Below, in pieces: positions 1 through 11,047 of a stretch of 64,000 bases of DNA. This DNA comes from Lagenorhynchus albirostris (Eukaryota; Chordata; Mammalia; Artiodactyla; Delphinidae), in NCBI RefSeq assembly GCF_949774975.1, contig NW_026783441.1, positions 124,001 through 188,000 on the forward strand, written 5' to 3'. Every line of letters begins with the position of its first letter. The first letter of the stretch is position 1. Both the position numbers and the translations under genes were made by a program. The notes beneath the pieces are model-generated. The model made no database searches. It was given only the letters and a program-made list of their open reading frames with translations, and was not told the DNA's origin.

Positions 1-285
1 CCAACCTTTGGGGTGGCTGTGTCTTTTTGATTTTAATTTCCCTAAGCTATAGGACCATAAGTGGAAGTGCCCTAGGCTCTGTTGCTTTGTTTTTTAGATG
101 TTTCAGGAAACACCATACACTTCTCCCGAGTGGCTGTTGGCAATTGACATCCCGCCCATCAGCATAACAAGGCTCCCAGTTCTCCATGGCCTGTCCTGCC
201 TTTCTGGATTTTACACTTTTTTCAGATGGCCCTTTTGACCGGGGGGAAGTGAGACTTCATTGTAGTGCAGATTTCCTTTGCAAGC
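1..285 (-). mobile_element. L1 ORF2-derived half of the first monomer
   Basis: This is the part of the L1-like segment that falls at the start of each unit in this phase, up to the base composition change before the palindrome. It contains the 'tgtgtctttttgattt', 'gagtggctgttggcaattga' and 'gatggcccttttgaccgg' matches to antisense L1 ORF2. It is truncated on the left by the window edge. Confidence 0.78.
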
Positions 286-293
286 TTGCTTGG

Positions 294-365
294 TTGGCCA
301 AAAAGGGCGTATGCGTTTTTTCCTGAATATATTCAGGAAAAAACGCATACGCCCTTTTTGGCCAA
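294..365. repeat. 72-bp perfect palindrome, one per monomer (representative)
   Basis: The 36-base left arm starts 'ttggccaaaaagggcgtatg' and is followed without spacer by its exact reverse complement. The centre lies between 329 and 330 inside 'gaatatattc'. The symmetry stops at once outside: g at 293 faces g at 366. A palindrome lies at the same place in all 41 copies. It is perfect in 27 copies and has a single change in 14. It could extrude as a cruciform in DNA or fold as a hairpin with a stem of over 30 bp in RNA. No function is shown. Confidence 0.97.
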
Positions 366-1248
366 GTGCATCATTGTGGACGTTCTGCCTCTTTTCCTAT
401 GCTTTCAATGCAATTCCAGTCTACCTCCTGAAATCGGTTTCCTGCAATTCTGCCCCGCTTTCAAGTCCTCTTGGCAGCCTTACTTCAGTATATTTTTGGA
501 CGATAGCTGTCATTTATAACTCTGCAGGTTTGTGAATTACAGTGCCCCTGAGCTCCTTTCTTCAACTCGCTTTCTCGTGAGCTGGCCGCAACACCGCAGG
601 ATGGCTTCAGGCCCTAATCTGGTTCCGGCACGGCATGCTGAGCCTTTGGTTAATTCCTCTTCCTGGTGGGAAATGAGAGTTAAATTTGCCCGTCCAGACA
701 CCTCCAGCTAGTCTGTCATTGGTTCTCCCTATTCCTGTTCATCTTCCGCAGAAATTGCAAACTGGGCCAAACAGGAGGTTAAAGGCACTGACTCTCCAAG
801 TCGGGAGAGTGTTAGTAAAGCGTCTGGAATGTTGCACCGAGTACCAGGGGACGAAAACTGACACATATTGGAACACGTCTCCCGATCACACGGTTGATCA
901 TACTCTGGGTTCCACATGCATGTTTTAGCTGAAGGAAGAATACCTTAAACCTGGAGAGTTGAGACCCGTGGAATGGGTACCATGCAATATGACTTCAAAG
1001 GGTCTTCATTTGCTCACCGAACCAATCCAATCCTATCACTGCTGCGTTTATGCCCCTGTACACACGCTTGATTCTCTTTCAGAGACATAGCAATCCTTAG
1101 GTTTTAAGATACTTCCTAGTCAGGTACACTCTTAGGCATTTAATATGGGGTGTTGAGTCCATTTCGTTGAGCAAGGAGTAGCTCTTGTCTATTCCATATT
1201 TGGCTTTAGGAACTTTATCTGTGCTCATTTCAATCTCTGGTTTTATGC
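366..1248. repeat. Non-L1 part of the monomer, ~880 bp, unassigned
   Basis: I recognise no gene, RNA or transposon family in this interval. It has several CpG sites, recognisable restriction sites (PstI 'ctgcag', KpnI 'ggtacc') and a small inverted repeat. Antisense frames of 73-86 codons recur here in many copies but vary in start and extent between copies and resemble no known protein. The interval holds most of the distinguishing variants between units, including the 2-bp 'cattggttctc' or 'cattttctc' length difference. Confidence 0.8.
791..810. repeat. Short inverted repeat, 7-bp arms
   Basis: 'actctcc' is followed by the 6-base loop 'aagtcg' and by 'ggagagt'. It is conserved in every copy I compared. 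It is short enough to be chance. Confidence 0.6.
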
Positions 1249-1860
1249 AGCACCCCAACTCACCTTTCCCCTTAAGCAAGCATAAGTTGGTTTTCTAAAT
1301 TTGAGACCCTGTTCTGTTTTGTAATTCAGTTCCTGTGTAGCCAAGTTTACATTCCGTGTATTAGTGATATCTTATGATGTTTCTTTTTCTGTGTGACATT
1401 TCAGTTAGAATCATCATACCTGAATCCACTCATTATGCTGCTACGGGCCTGATGACATAGATTTCATTGCTGAGTGATACTGCATTGTACGTAAGTACCA
1501 CAACTTCTTTAGACATTTTTCACTTTCTGCGATATTGAACTTGTACCGTAAACCAGGTTCTTGTAAACAGAGCCGTCCCAACCTTTGGGGTGGCTGTGTC
1601 TTTTTGATTTTAATTTCCCTAAGCTATAGGACCATAAGTGGAAGTGCCCTAGGCTCTGTTGCTTTGTTTTTTAGATGTTTCAGGAAACACCATACACTTC
1701 TCCCGAGTGGCTGTTGGCAATTTACATCCCGCCCATCAGCATAACAAGGCTCCCAGTTCTCCATGGCCTGTCCTGCCTTTCTGGATTTTACACTTTTTGC
1801 AGATGGCCCTTTTGACCGGGGGGAAGTGAGACTTCATTGTAGTGCAGATTTCCTTTGCAA
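1249..1860 (-). mobile_element. L1 ORF2 C-terminus and 3' UTR fragment, decayed, built into the satellite (representative)
   Basis: Read on the plus strand, the segment follows the antisense of mammalian L1 ORF2 and 3' UTR, as recalled for cetartiodactyls. Signposts are 'aagcataagttggttttct', 'gctgagtgatactgcattgt' with 'accacaacttctttatcc', 'tgtgtctttttgattt', 'gagtggctgttggcaattta', and 'gatggcccttttgaccgg' with 'gacttcattgtag'. The ORF2 stop would fall near 1350, with 3' UTR at about 1249-1350 and ORF2 C-terminal sequence at about 1351-1860. Both strands have stops and indels relative to L1, so it is a dead fragment. It crosses the chosen unit boundary and recurs in every monomer. The match is by eye, with no alignment score. 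Confidence 0.8.
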
Positions 1861-3157
1861 CCTTGCTTGGTTGGCCAAAAAGGGCGTATGCGTTTTTTCC
1901 TGAATATATTCAGGAAAAAACGCATACGCCCTTTTTGGCCAAGTGCATCATTGTGGACGTTCTGCCTCTTTTCCTATGCTTTCAATGCAATTCCAGTCTA
2001 CCTCCTGAAATCGGTTTCCTGCAATTCTGCCCCGCTTTCAAGTCCTCTTGGCAGCCTTACTTCAGTATATTTTTGGACGATAGCTGTCATTTATAACTCT
2101 GCAGGTTTGTGAATTACAGTGCCCCTGAGCTCCTTTCTTCAACTCGCTTTCTCGTGAGCTGGCCGCAACACCGCAGGATGGCTTCAGGCCCTAATCTGGT
2201 TCCGGCACGGCACGCTGAGCCTTTGGTTAATTCCTCTTCCTGGTGGGAAATGAGAGTTAAATTTGCCCGTCCAGACACCTCCAGCTAGTCTGTCATTGGT
2301 TCTCCCTATTCCTGTTCATCTTCCGCAGAAATTGCAAACTGGGCCAAACAGGAGGTTAAAGGCACTGACTCTCCAAGTCGGGAGAGTGTTAGTAAAGCGT
2401 CTGGAATGTTGCACCCGAGTACCAGGGGACGAAAACTGAGACATATTGGAACACGTCTCCCGATCACACGGTTGATCATACTCTGGGTTCCACATGCATG
2501 TTTTAGCTGAAGGAAGAATACCTTAAACCTGGAGAGTTGAGACCCGTGGAATGGGTACCATGCAATATGACTTCAAAGGGTCTTCATTTGCTCACCGAAC
2601 CTCTCCAATCCTATCACTGCTGCGTTTATGCCCCTGTACACACGCTTGATTCTCTTTCAGAGACATAGCAATCCATAGGTTTTAAGATACTTCCTAGTCA
2701 GGTACACTCTTAGGCATTTAATATGGGGTGTTGAGTCCATTTCGTTGAGCAAGGAGTAGCTCTTGTCTATTCCATGTTTGGCTTAAGGAACTTTATCTGT
2801 GCTCATTTCAATCTCTGGTTTTATGCAGCACCCCAACTCACCTTTCCCCCTAAGCAAGCATAAGTTGGTTTTCTAAATTTGAGACCCTGTTCTGTTTTGG
2901 AATTCAGTTCCTGTGTAGCCAAGGTTACATTCCGTGTATTAGTGATATCTTATGATGTTTCTTTTCCTGTGTGACTTATTTCAGTTAGAATCATCATACC
3001 TGAATCCACTCATTATGCTGCTACGGGCCTGATGACATAGATTTCATTGCTGAGTGATACTGCATTGTACGTAAGTACCACAACTTCTTTATCCATTTTT
3101 CACTTTCTGCGATATTGAACTTGTACCGTAAACCAGGTTCTTGTAAACAGAGCCGTC
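1578..3157 (+). repeat. Satellite monomer 2 (1,580 bp)
   Basis: It has 'caacctt' near 1858-1864 where other copies have 'caagctt', so a HindIII site is lost. The same change occurs only in unit 10, which is its near-twin 12,626 bp downstream. The palindrome at 1871-1942 is perfect. The tail has 'ggaattc' (an EcoRI site) and 'ccatgtttgg'. Confidence 0.95.
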
Positions 3158-4735
3158 CCAACCTTTGGGGTGGCTGTGTCTTTTTGATTTTAATTTCCCT
3201 AAGCTATAGGACCATAAGTGGAAGTGCCCTAGGCTCTGTTGCTTTGTTTTTTAGATGTTTCAGGAAACACCATACACTTCTCCCGAGTGGCTGTTGGCAA
3301 TTGACATCCCGCCCATCAGCATAACAAGGCTCCCAGTTCTCCATGGCCTGGCCTGCCTTTCTGGATTTTACACTTTTTGCAGATGGCCCTTTTGACCGGG
3401 GGGAAGTGAGACTTCATTGTAGTGCAGATTTCCTTTGCAAGCTTGCTTGGTTGGCCAAAAAGGGCGTATGCGTTTTTTCCTGAATATATTCAGGAAAAAA
3501 CGCATACGCCCTTTTTGACCAAGTGCATCATTGTGGACGTTCTGCCTCTTTTCCTATGCTTTCAATGCAATTCCAGTCTACCTCCTGAAATCGGTTTCCT
3601 GCAATTCTGCCCCGCTTTCAAGTCCTCTTGGCAGCCTTACTTCAGTATATTTTTGGACGATAGCTGTCATTTATAACTCTGCAGGTTTGTGAATTACAGT
3701 GCCCCTGAGCTCCTTTCTTCAACTCGCTTTCTCGTGAGCTGGCCGCAACACCGCAGGATGGCTTCAGGCCCTAATCTGGTTCCGGCACGGCACGCTGAGC
3801 CTTTGGTTAATTCCTCTTCCTGGTGGGAAATGAGAGTTAAATTTGCCCGTCCAGACACCTCCAGCTAGTCTGTCATTGGTTCTCCCTATTCCTGTTCATC
3901 TTCCGCAGAAATTGCAAACTGGGCCAAACAGGAGGTTAAAGGCACTGACTCTCCAAGTCGGGAGAGTGTTAGTAAAGCGTCTGGAATGTTGCACCCGAGT
4001 ACCAGGGGACGAAAACTGAGACATATTGGAACACGTCTACCGATCACACGGTTGATCATACTCTGGGTTCCACATGCATGTTTTAGCTGAAGGAAGAATA
4101 CCTTCAACCTGGAGAGTTGAGACCCGTGGAATGGGTACCATGCAATATGACTTCAAAGGGTCTTCATTTGCTCACCGAACCTCTCCAATCCTATCACTGC
4201 TGCGTTTATGCCCCTGTACACACGCTTGATTCTCTTTCAGAGACATAGCAATCCATAGGTTTTAAGATACTTCCTAGTCAGGTACACTCTTAGGCATTTA
4301 ATATGGGGTGTTGAGTCCATTTCGTTGAGCAAGGAGTAGCTCTTGTCTATTCCATATTTGGCTTAAGGAACTTTATCTGTGCTCATTTCAATCTCTGGTT
4401 TTATGCAGCACCCCAACTCACCTTTCCCCTTAAGCAAGCATAAGTTGGGTTTCTAAATTTGAGACCCTGTTCTGTTTTGTAATTCAGTTCCTGTGTAGCC
4501 AAGTTTACATTCCGTGTATTAGTGATATCTTATGATGTTTCTTTTTCTGTGTGACATTTCAGTTAGAATCATCATACCTGAATCCACTCATTATGCTGCT
4601 ACGGGCCTGATGACATAGATTTCATTGCTGAGTGATACTGCATTGTACGTAAGTACCACAACTTCTTTATCCATTTTTCACTTTCTGTGATATTGAACTT
4701 GTACCGTAAACCAGGTTCTTGTAAACAGAGCCGTC
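3158..4735 (+). repeat. Satellite monomer 3 (1,578 bp)
   Basis: The palindrome at 3451-3522 has one change, g to a at 3518. The copy has 'ggcctggcctgcc' near 3344 and a 2-bp deletion in 'gtgacatttcag' near 4552-4562. The tail carries 'ttgggtttct' and 'ctgtgatattg'. Units 6 and 11 match it closely. Confidence 0.95.
3451..3522. repeat. Palindrome variant A: g to a at position 68
   Basis: The right arm reads 'tttttgacc' instead of 'tttttggcc', leaving an A-C mismatch at 3518 with position 5 of the left arm. The same change occurs in units 6, 11, 14, 18, 22 and 25 (8252, 16144, 20878, 27197, 33516, 38255). It tracks the duplicated blocks, so it has probably been copied from one event. Confidence 0.95.
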
Positions 4736-6313
4736 CCAACCTTTGGGGTGGCTGTGTCTTTTTGATTTTAATTTCCCTAAGCTATAGGACCATAAGTGGA
4801 AGTGCCCTAGGCTCTGTTGCTTTGTTTTTTAGATGTTTCAGGAAACACCATACACTTCTCCCGAGTGGCTGTTGGCAATTGACATCCCGCCCATCAGCAT
4901 AACAAGGCTCCCAGTTCTCCATGGCCTGTCCTGCCTTTCTGGATTTTACACTTTTTGCAGATGGCCCTTTTGACCGGGGGGAAGTGAGACTTCATTGTAG
5001 TGCAGATTTCCTTTGCAAGCTTGCTTGGTTGGCCAAAAAGGGCGTATGCGTTTTTTCCTGAATATATTCAGGAAAAATCGCATACGCCCTTTTTGGCCAA
5101 GTGCATCATTGTGGACGTTCTGCCTCTTTTCCTATGCTTTCAATGCAATTCCAGTCTACCTCCTGAAATCGGTTTCCTGCAATTCTGCCCCGCTTTCAAG
5201 TCCTCTTGGCAGCCTTACTTCAGTATATTTTTGGACGATAGCTGTCATTTATAACTCTGCAGGTTTGTGAATTACAGTGCCCCTGGGCTCCTTTCTTCAA
5301 CTCGCTTTCTCGTGAGCTGGCCGCAACACCGCAGGATGGCTTCAGGCCCTAATCTGGTTCCGGCACGGCACGCTGAGCCTTTGGTTAATTCCTCTTCCTG
5401 GTGGGAAATGAGAGTTAAATTTGCCCGTCCAGACACCTCCAGCTAGTCTCTCATTTTCTCCCTATTCCTGTTCATCTTCCGCAGAAATTGCAAACTGGGC
5501 CAAACAGGAGGTTAAAGGCACTGACTCTCCAAGTCGGGAGAGTGTTAGTAAAGCGTCTGGAATGTTGCACCCGAGTACCAGGGGACGAAAACTGAGACAT
5601 ATTGGAACACGTCTACCGATCACACGGTTGATCATACTCTGGGTTCCACATGCATGTTTTAGCTGAAGGAAGAATACCTTCAACCTGGAGAGTTGAGACC
5701 CGTGGAATGGGTACCATGCAATATGACTTCAAAGGGTCTTCATTTGCTCACCGAACCTCTCCAATCCTATCACTGCTGCGTTTATGCCCCTGTACACACG
5801 CTTGATTCTCTTTCAGAGACATAGCAATCCATAGGTTTTAAGATACTTCCTAGTCAGGTACACTCTTAGGCATTTAATATGGGGTGTTGAGTCCATTTCG
5901 TTGAGCAAGGAGTAGCTCTTGTCTATTCCATGTTTGGCTTAAGGAACTTTATCTGTGCTCATTTCAATCTCTGGTTTTATGCAGCACCCCAACTCACCTT
6001 TCCCCCTAAGCAAGCATAAGTTGGTTTTCTAAATTTGAGACCCTGTTCTGTTTTGGAATTCAGTTCCTGTGTAGCCAAGGTTACATTCCGTGTATTAGTG
6101 ATATCTTATGATGTTTCTTTTCCTGTGTGACTTATTTCAGTTAGAATCATCATACCTGAATCCACTCATTATGCTGCTACGGGCCTGATGACATAGATTT
6201 CATTGCTGAGTGATACTGCATTGTACGTAAGTACCACAACTTCTTTATCCATTTTTCACTTTCTGCAATATTGAACTTGTACCGTAAACCAGGTTCTTGT
6301 AAACAGAGCCGTC
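4736..6313 (+). repeat. Satellite monomer 4 (1,578 bp)
   Basis: The palindrome at 5029-5100 has a to t at 5078. The copy has 'cctgggctcc' near 5283 and a 2-bp deletion giving 'tcattttctccc' near 5451. The tail has 'ctgcaatattg' near 6264. Units 7 and 12 share the palindrome change and the deletion. Confidence 0.95.
5029..5100. repeat. Palindrome variant B: a to t at position 50
   Basis: The right arm has 'ggaaaaatcg' with t at 5078, which breaks one pair near the middle of the stem. The same change occurs at 9812 and 17704, in units 7 and 12, the duplicated descendants of the same monomer type. Confidence 0.95.
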
Positions 6314-7891
6314 CCAACCTTTGGGGTGGCTGTGTCTTTTTGATTTTAATTTCCCTAAGCTATAGGACCATAAGTGGAAGTGCCCTAGGCTCTGTTGCTT
6401 TGTTTTTTAGATGTTTCAGGAAACACCATACACTTCTCCCGAGTGGCTGTTGGCAATTTACATCCCGCCCATCAGCATAACAAGGCTCCCAGTTCTCCAT
6501 GGCCTGTCCTGCCTTTCTGGATTTTACACTTTTTTCAGATGGCCCTTTTGACCGGGGGGAAGTGAGACTTCATTGTAGTGCAGATTTCCTTTGCAAGCTT
6601 GCTTGGTTGGCCAAAAAGGGCGTATGCGTTTTTTCCTGAATATATTCAGGAAAAAACGCATACGCCCTTTTTGGCCAAGTGCATCATTGTGGACGTTCTG
6701 CCTCTTTTCCTATGCTTTCAATGCAATTCCAGTCTACCTCCTGAAATCGGTTTCCTGCAATTCTGCCCCGCTTTCAAGTCCTCTTGGCAGCCTTACTTCA
6801 GTATATTTTTGGACGATAGCTGTCATTTATAACTCTGCAGGTTTGTGAATTACAGTGCCCCTGGGCTCCTTTCTTCAACTCGCTTTCTCGTGAGCTGGCC
6901 GCAACACCGCAGGATGGCTTCAGGCCCTAATCTGGTTCCGGCACGGCACGCTGAGCCTTTGGTTAATTCCTCTTCCTGGTGGGAAATGAGAGTTAAATTT
7001 GCCCGTCCAGACACCTCCAGCTAGTCTCTCATTTTCTCCCTATTCCTGTTCATCTTCCGCAGAAATTGCAAACTGGGCCAAACAGGAGGTTAAAGGCACT
7101 GACTCTCCAAGTCGGGAGAGTGTTAGTAAAGCGTCTGGAATGTTGCACCCGAGTACCAGGGGACGAAAACTGAGACATATTGGAACACGTCTACCGATCA
7201 CACGGTTGATCATACTCTGGGTTCCACATGCATGTTTTAGCTGAAGGAAGAATACCTTCAACCTGGAGAGTTGAGACCCGTGGAATGGGTACCATGCAAT
7301 ATGACTTCAAAGGGTCTTCATTTGCTCACCGAACCTCTCCAATCCTATCACTGCTGCGTTTATGCCCCTGTACACACGCTTGATTCTCTTTCAGAGACAT
7401 AGCAATCCATAGGTTTTAAGATACTTCCTAGTCAGGTACACTCTTAGGCATTTAATATGGGGTGTTGAGTCCATTTCGTTGAGCAAGGAGTAGCTCTTGT
7501 CTATTCCATGTTTGGCTTAAGGAACTTTATCTGTGCTCATTTCAATCTCTGGTTTTATGCAGCACCCCAACTCACCTTTCCCCCTAAGCAAGCATAAGTT
7601 GGTTTTCTAAATTTGAGACCCTGTTCTGTTTTGGAATTCAGTTCCTGTGTAGCCAAGGTTACATTCCGTGTATTAGTGATATCTTATGATGTTTCTTTTC
7701 CTGTGTGACTTATTTCAGTTAGAATCATCATACCTGAATCCACTCATTATGCTGCTACGGGCCTGATGACATAGATTTCATTGCTGAGTGATACTGCATT
7801 GTACGTAAGTACCACAACTTCTTTATCCATTTTTCACTTTCTGCGATATTGAACTTGTACCGTAAACCAGGTTCTTGTAAACAGAGCCGTC
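6314..7891 (+). repeat. Satellite monomer 5 (1,578 bp)
   Basis: The palindrome at 6607-6678 is perfect. The copy has 'gcaatttaca' near 6453, 'cctgggctcc' and the 'tcattttctccc' deletion, followed by a unit-2-type tail with 'ccatgtttgg' and 'ggaattc'. It matches unit 8 up to the base before position 7193. Confidence 0.95.
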
Positions 7892-9469
7892 CCAACCTTT
7901 GGGGTGGCTGTGTCTTTTTGATTTTAATTTCCCTAAGCTATAGGACCATAAGTGGAAGTGCCCTAGGCTCTGTTGCTTTGTTTTTTAGATGTTTCAGGAA
8001 ACACCATACACTTCTCCCGAGTGGCTGTTGGCAATTGACATCCCGCCCATCAGCATAACAAGGCTCCCAGTTCTCCATGGCCTGGCCTGCCTTTCTGGAT
8101 TTTACACTTTTTGCAGATGGCCCTTTTGACCGGGGGGAAGTGAGACTTCATTGTAGTGCAGATTTCCTTTGCAAGCTTGCTTGGTTGGCCAAAAAGGGCG
8201 TATGCGTTTTTTCCTGAATATATTCAGGAAAAAACGCATACGCCCTTTTTGACCAAGTGCATCATTGTGGACGTTCTGCCTCTTTTCCTATGCTTTCAAT
8301 GCAATTCCAGTCTACCTCCTGAAATCGGTTTCCTGCAATTCTGCCCCGCTTTCAAGTCCTCTTGGCAGCCTTACTTCAGTATATTTTTGGACGATAGCTG
8401 TCATTTATAACTCTGCAGGTTTGTGAATTACAGTGCCCCTGAGCTCCTTTCTTCAACTCGCTTTCTCGTGAGCTGGCCGCAACACCGCAGGATGGCTTCA
8501 GGCCCTAATCTGGTTCCGGCACGGCACGCTGAGCCTTTGGTTAATTCCTCTTCCTGGTGGGAAATGAGAGTTAAATTTGCCCGTCCAGACACCTCCAGCT
8601 AGTCTGTCATTGGTTCTCCCTATTCCTGTTCATCTTCCGCAGAAATTGCAAACTGGGCCAAACAGGAGGTTAAAGGCACTGACTCTCCAAGTCGGGAGAG
8701 TGTTAGTAAAGCGTCTGGAATGTTGCACCCGAGTACCAGGGGACGAAAACTGAGACATATTGGAACACGTCTACCGATCACACGGTTGATCATACTCTGG
8801 GTTCCACATGCATGTTTTAGCTGAAGGAAGAATACCTTCAACCTGGAGAGTTGAGACCCGTGGAATGGGTACCATGCAATATGACTTCAAAGGGTCTTCA
8901 TTTGCTCACCGAACCTCTCCAATCCTATCACTGCTGCGTTTATGCCCCTGTACACACGCTTGATTCTCTTTCAGAGACATAGCAATCCATAGGTTTTAAG
9001 ATACTTCCTAGTCAGGTACACTCTTAGGCATTTAATATGGGGTGTTGAGTCCATTTCGTTGAGCAAGGAGTAGCTCTTGTCTATTCCATATTTGGCTTAA
9101 GGAACTTTATCTGTGCTCATTTCAATCTCTGGTTTTATGCAGCACCCCAACTCACCTTTCCCCTTAAGCAAGCATAAGTTGGGTTTCTAAATTTGAGACC
9201 CTGTTCTGTTTTGTAATTCAGTTCCTGTGTAGCCAAGTTTACATTCCGTGTATTAGTGATATCTTATGATGTTTCTTTTTCTGTGTGACATTTCAGTTAG
9301 AATCATCATACCTGAATCCACTCATTATGCTGCTACGGGCCTGATGACATAGATTTCATTGCTGAGTGATACTGCATTGTACGTAAGTACCACAACTTCT
9401 TTATCCATTTTTCACTTTCTGTGATATTGAACTTGTACCGTAAACCAGGTTCTTGTAAACAGAGCCGTC
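7892..9469 (+). repeat. Satellite monomer 6 (1,578 bp), twin of monomer 3
   Basis: It shares all the marker variants of unit 3 at an offset of 4,734 bp: palindrome change g to a at 8252 (palindrome 8185-8256), 'ggcctggcctgcc', the 2-bp 'gtgacatttcag' deletion, and the 'ctgtgatattg' tail. Confidence 0.95.
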
Positions 9470-11047
9470 CCAACCTTTGGGGTGGCTGTGTCTTTTTGAT
9501 TTTAATTTCCCTAAGCTATAGGACCATAAGTGGAAGTGCCCTAGGCTCTGTTGCTTTGTTTTTTAGATGTTTCAGGAAACACCATACACTTCTCCCGAGT
9601 GGCTGTTGGCAATTGACATCCCGCCCATCAGCATAACAAGGCTCCCAGTTCTCCATGGCCTGTCCTGCCTTTCTGGATTTTACACTTTTTGCAGATGGCC
9701 CTTTTGACCGGGGGGAAGTGAGACTTCATTGTAGTGCAGATTTCCTTTGCAAGCTTGCTTGGTTGGCCAAAAAGGGCGTATGCGTTTTTTCCTGAATATA
9801 TTCAGGAAAAATCGCATACGCCCTTTTTGGCCAAGTGCATCATTGTGGACGTTCTGCCTCTTTTCCTATGCTTTCAATGCAATTCCAGTCTACCTCCTGA
9901 AATCGGTTTCCTGCAATTCTGCCCCGCTTTCAAGTCCTCTTGGCAGCCTTACTTCAGTATATTTTTGGACGATAGCTGTCATTTATAACTCTGCAGGTTT
10001 GTGAATTACAGTGCCCCTGGGCTCCTTTCTTCAACTCGCTTTCTCGTGAGCTGGCCGCAACACCGCAGGATGGCTTCAGGCCCTAATCTGGTTCCGGCAC
10101 GGCACGCTGAGCCTTTGGTTAATTCCTCTTCCTGGTGGGAAATGAGAGTTAAATTTGCCCGTCCAGACACCTCCAGCTAGTCTCTCATTTTCTCCCTATT
10201 CCTGTTCATCTTCCGCAGAAATTGCAAACTGGGCCAAACAGGAGGTTAAAGGCACTGACTCTCCAAGTCGGGAGAGTGTTAGTAAAGCGTCTGGAATGTT
10301 GCACCCGAGTACCAGGGGACGAAAACTGAGACATATTGGAACACGTCTACCGATCACACGGTTGATCATACTCTGGGTTCCACATGCATGTTTTAGCTGA
10401 AGGAAGAATACCTTCAACCTGGAGAGTTGAGACCCGTGGAATGGGTACCATGCAATATGACTTCAAAGGGTCTTCATTTGCTCACCGAACCTCTCCAATC
10501 CTATCACTGCTGCGTTTATGCCCCTGTACACACGCTTGATTCTCTTTCAGAGACATAGCAATCCATAGGTTTTAAGATACTTCCTAGTCAGGTACACTCT
10601 TAGGCATTTAATATGGGGTGTTGAGTCCATTTCGTTGAGCAAGGAGTAGCTCTTGTCTATTCCATGTTTGGCTTAAGGAACTTTATCTGTGCTCATTTCA
10701 ATCTCTGGTTTTATGCAGCACCCCAACTCACCTTTCCCCCTAAGCAAGCATAAGTTGGTTTTCTAAATTTGAGACCCTGTTCTGTTTTGGAATTCAGTTC
10801 CTGTGTAGCCAAGGTTACATTCCGTGTATTAGTGATATCTTATGATGTTTCTTTTCCTGTGTGACTTATTTCAGTTAGAATCATCATACCTGAATCCACT
10901 CATTATGCTGCTACGGGCCTGATGACATAGATTTCATTGCTGAGTGATACTGCATTGTACGTAAGTACCACAACTTCTTTATCCATTTTTCACTTTCTGC
11001 AATATTGAACTTGTACCGTAAACCAGGTTCTTGTAAACAGAGCCGTC
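9470..11047 (+). repeat. Satellite monomer 7 (1,578 bp), twin of monomer 4
   Basis: It shares the marker variants of unit 4 at 4,734 bp: palindrome a to t at 9812 (palindrome 9763-9834), 'cctgggctcc', 'tcattttctccc', and 'ctgcaatattg' in the tail near 10998. Confidence 0.95.

Larger units (their letters stand above)
1..1577 (+). repeat. Satellite monomer 1 (1,577 bp)
   Basis: This is the shortest and most divergent copy. It lacks 2 bp in the 'gtgacatttcag' segment near 1395-1404 and one c in 'gcaccgag' near 837. Private changes include 'catgctgag' near 630, 'accaatcc' near 1021, 'ccttagg' near 1094 and 'ctttagg' near 1204. It carries the C form 'gacacat' near 860, unlike units 2-13. Its tail variant 'tagacat' near 1511 recurs only in unit 9. 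The palindrome at 294-365 is perfect. The unit phase is set arbitrarily by the window start. Confidence 0.95.

Noticed and set aside
294..365. Bacterial Rho-independent terminator
   Set aside because: The stem is far too long, no loop or following T-run fits, and the context is a eukaryotic satellite.
265..535. Recurrent plus-strand open frames of 84-85 codons in every unit
   Set aside because: They run through the palindrome and the L1 edge, overlap each other in two frames, recur only because the DNA recurs, and resemble no protein family.
1..1577. CENP-B box marking a centromeric satellite
   Set aside because: I looked for the TTCG....A..CGGG pattern on both strands in the first monomer. 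Partial matches such as 'cccgagtaccagggg' lack the CGAA end, so no intact box was seen.
1351..1860. A functional L1 ORF2 on the minus strand
   Set aside because: The fragment has stops and indels compared with L1 and lacks the upstream reverse transcriptase and endonuclease domains.
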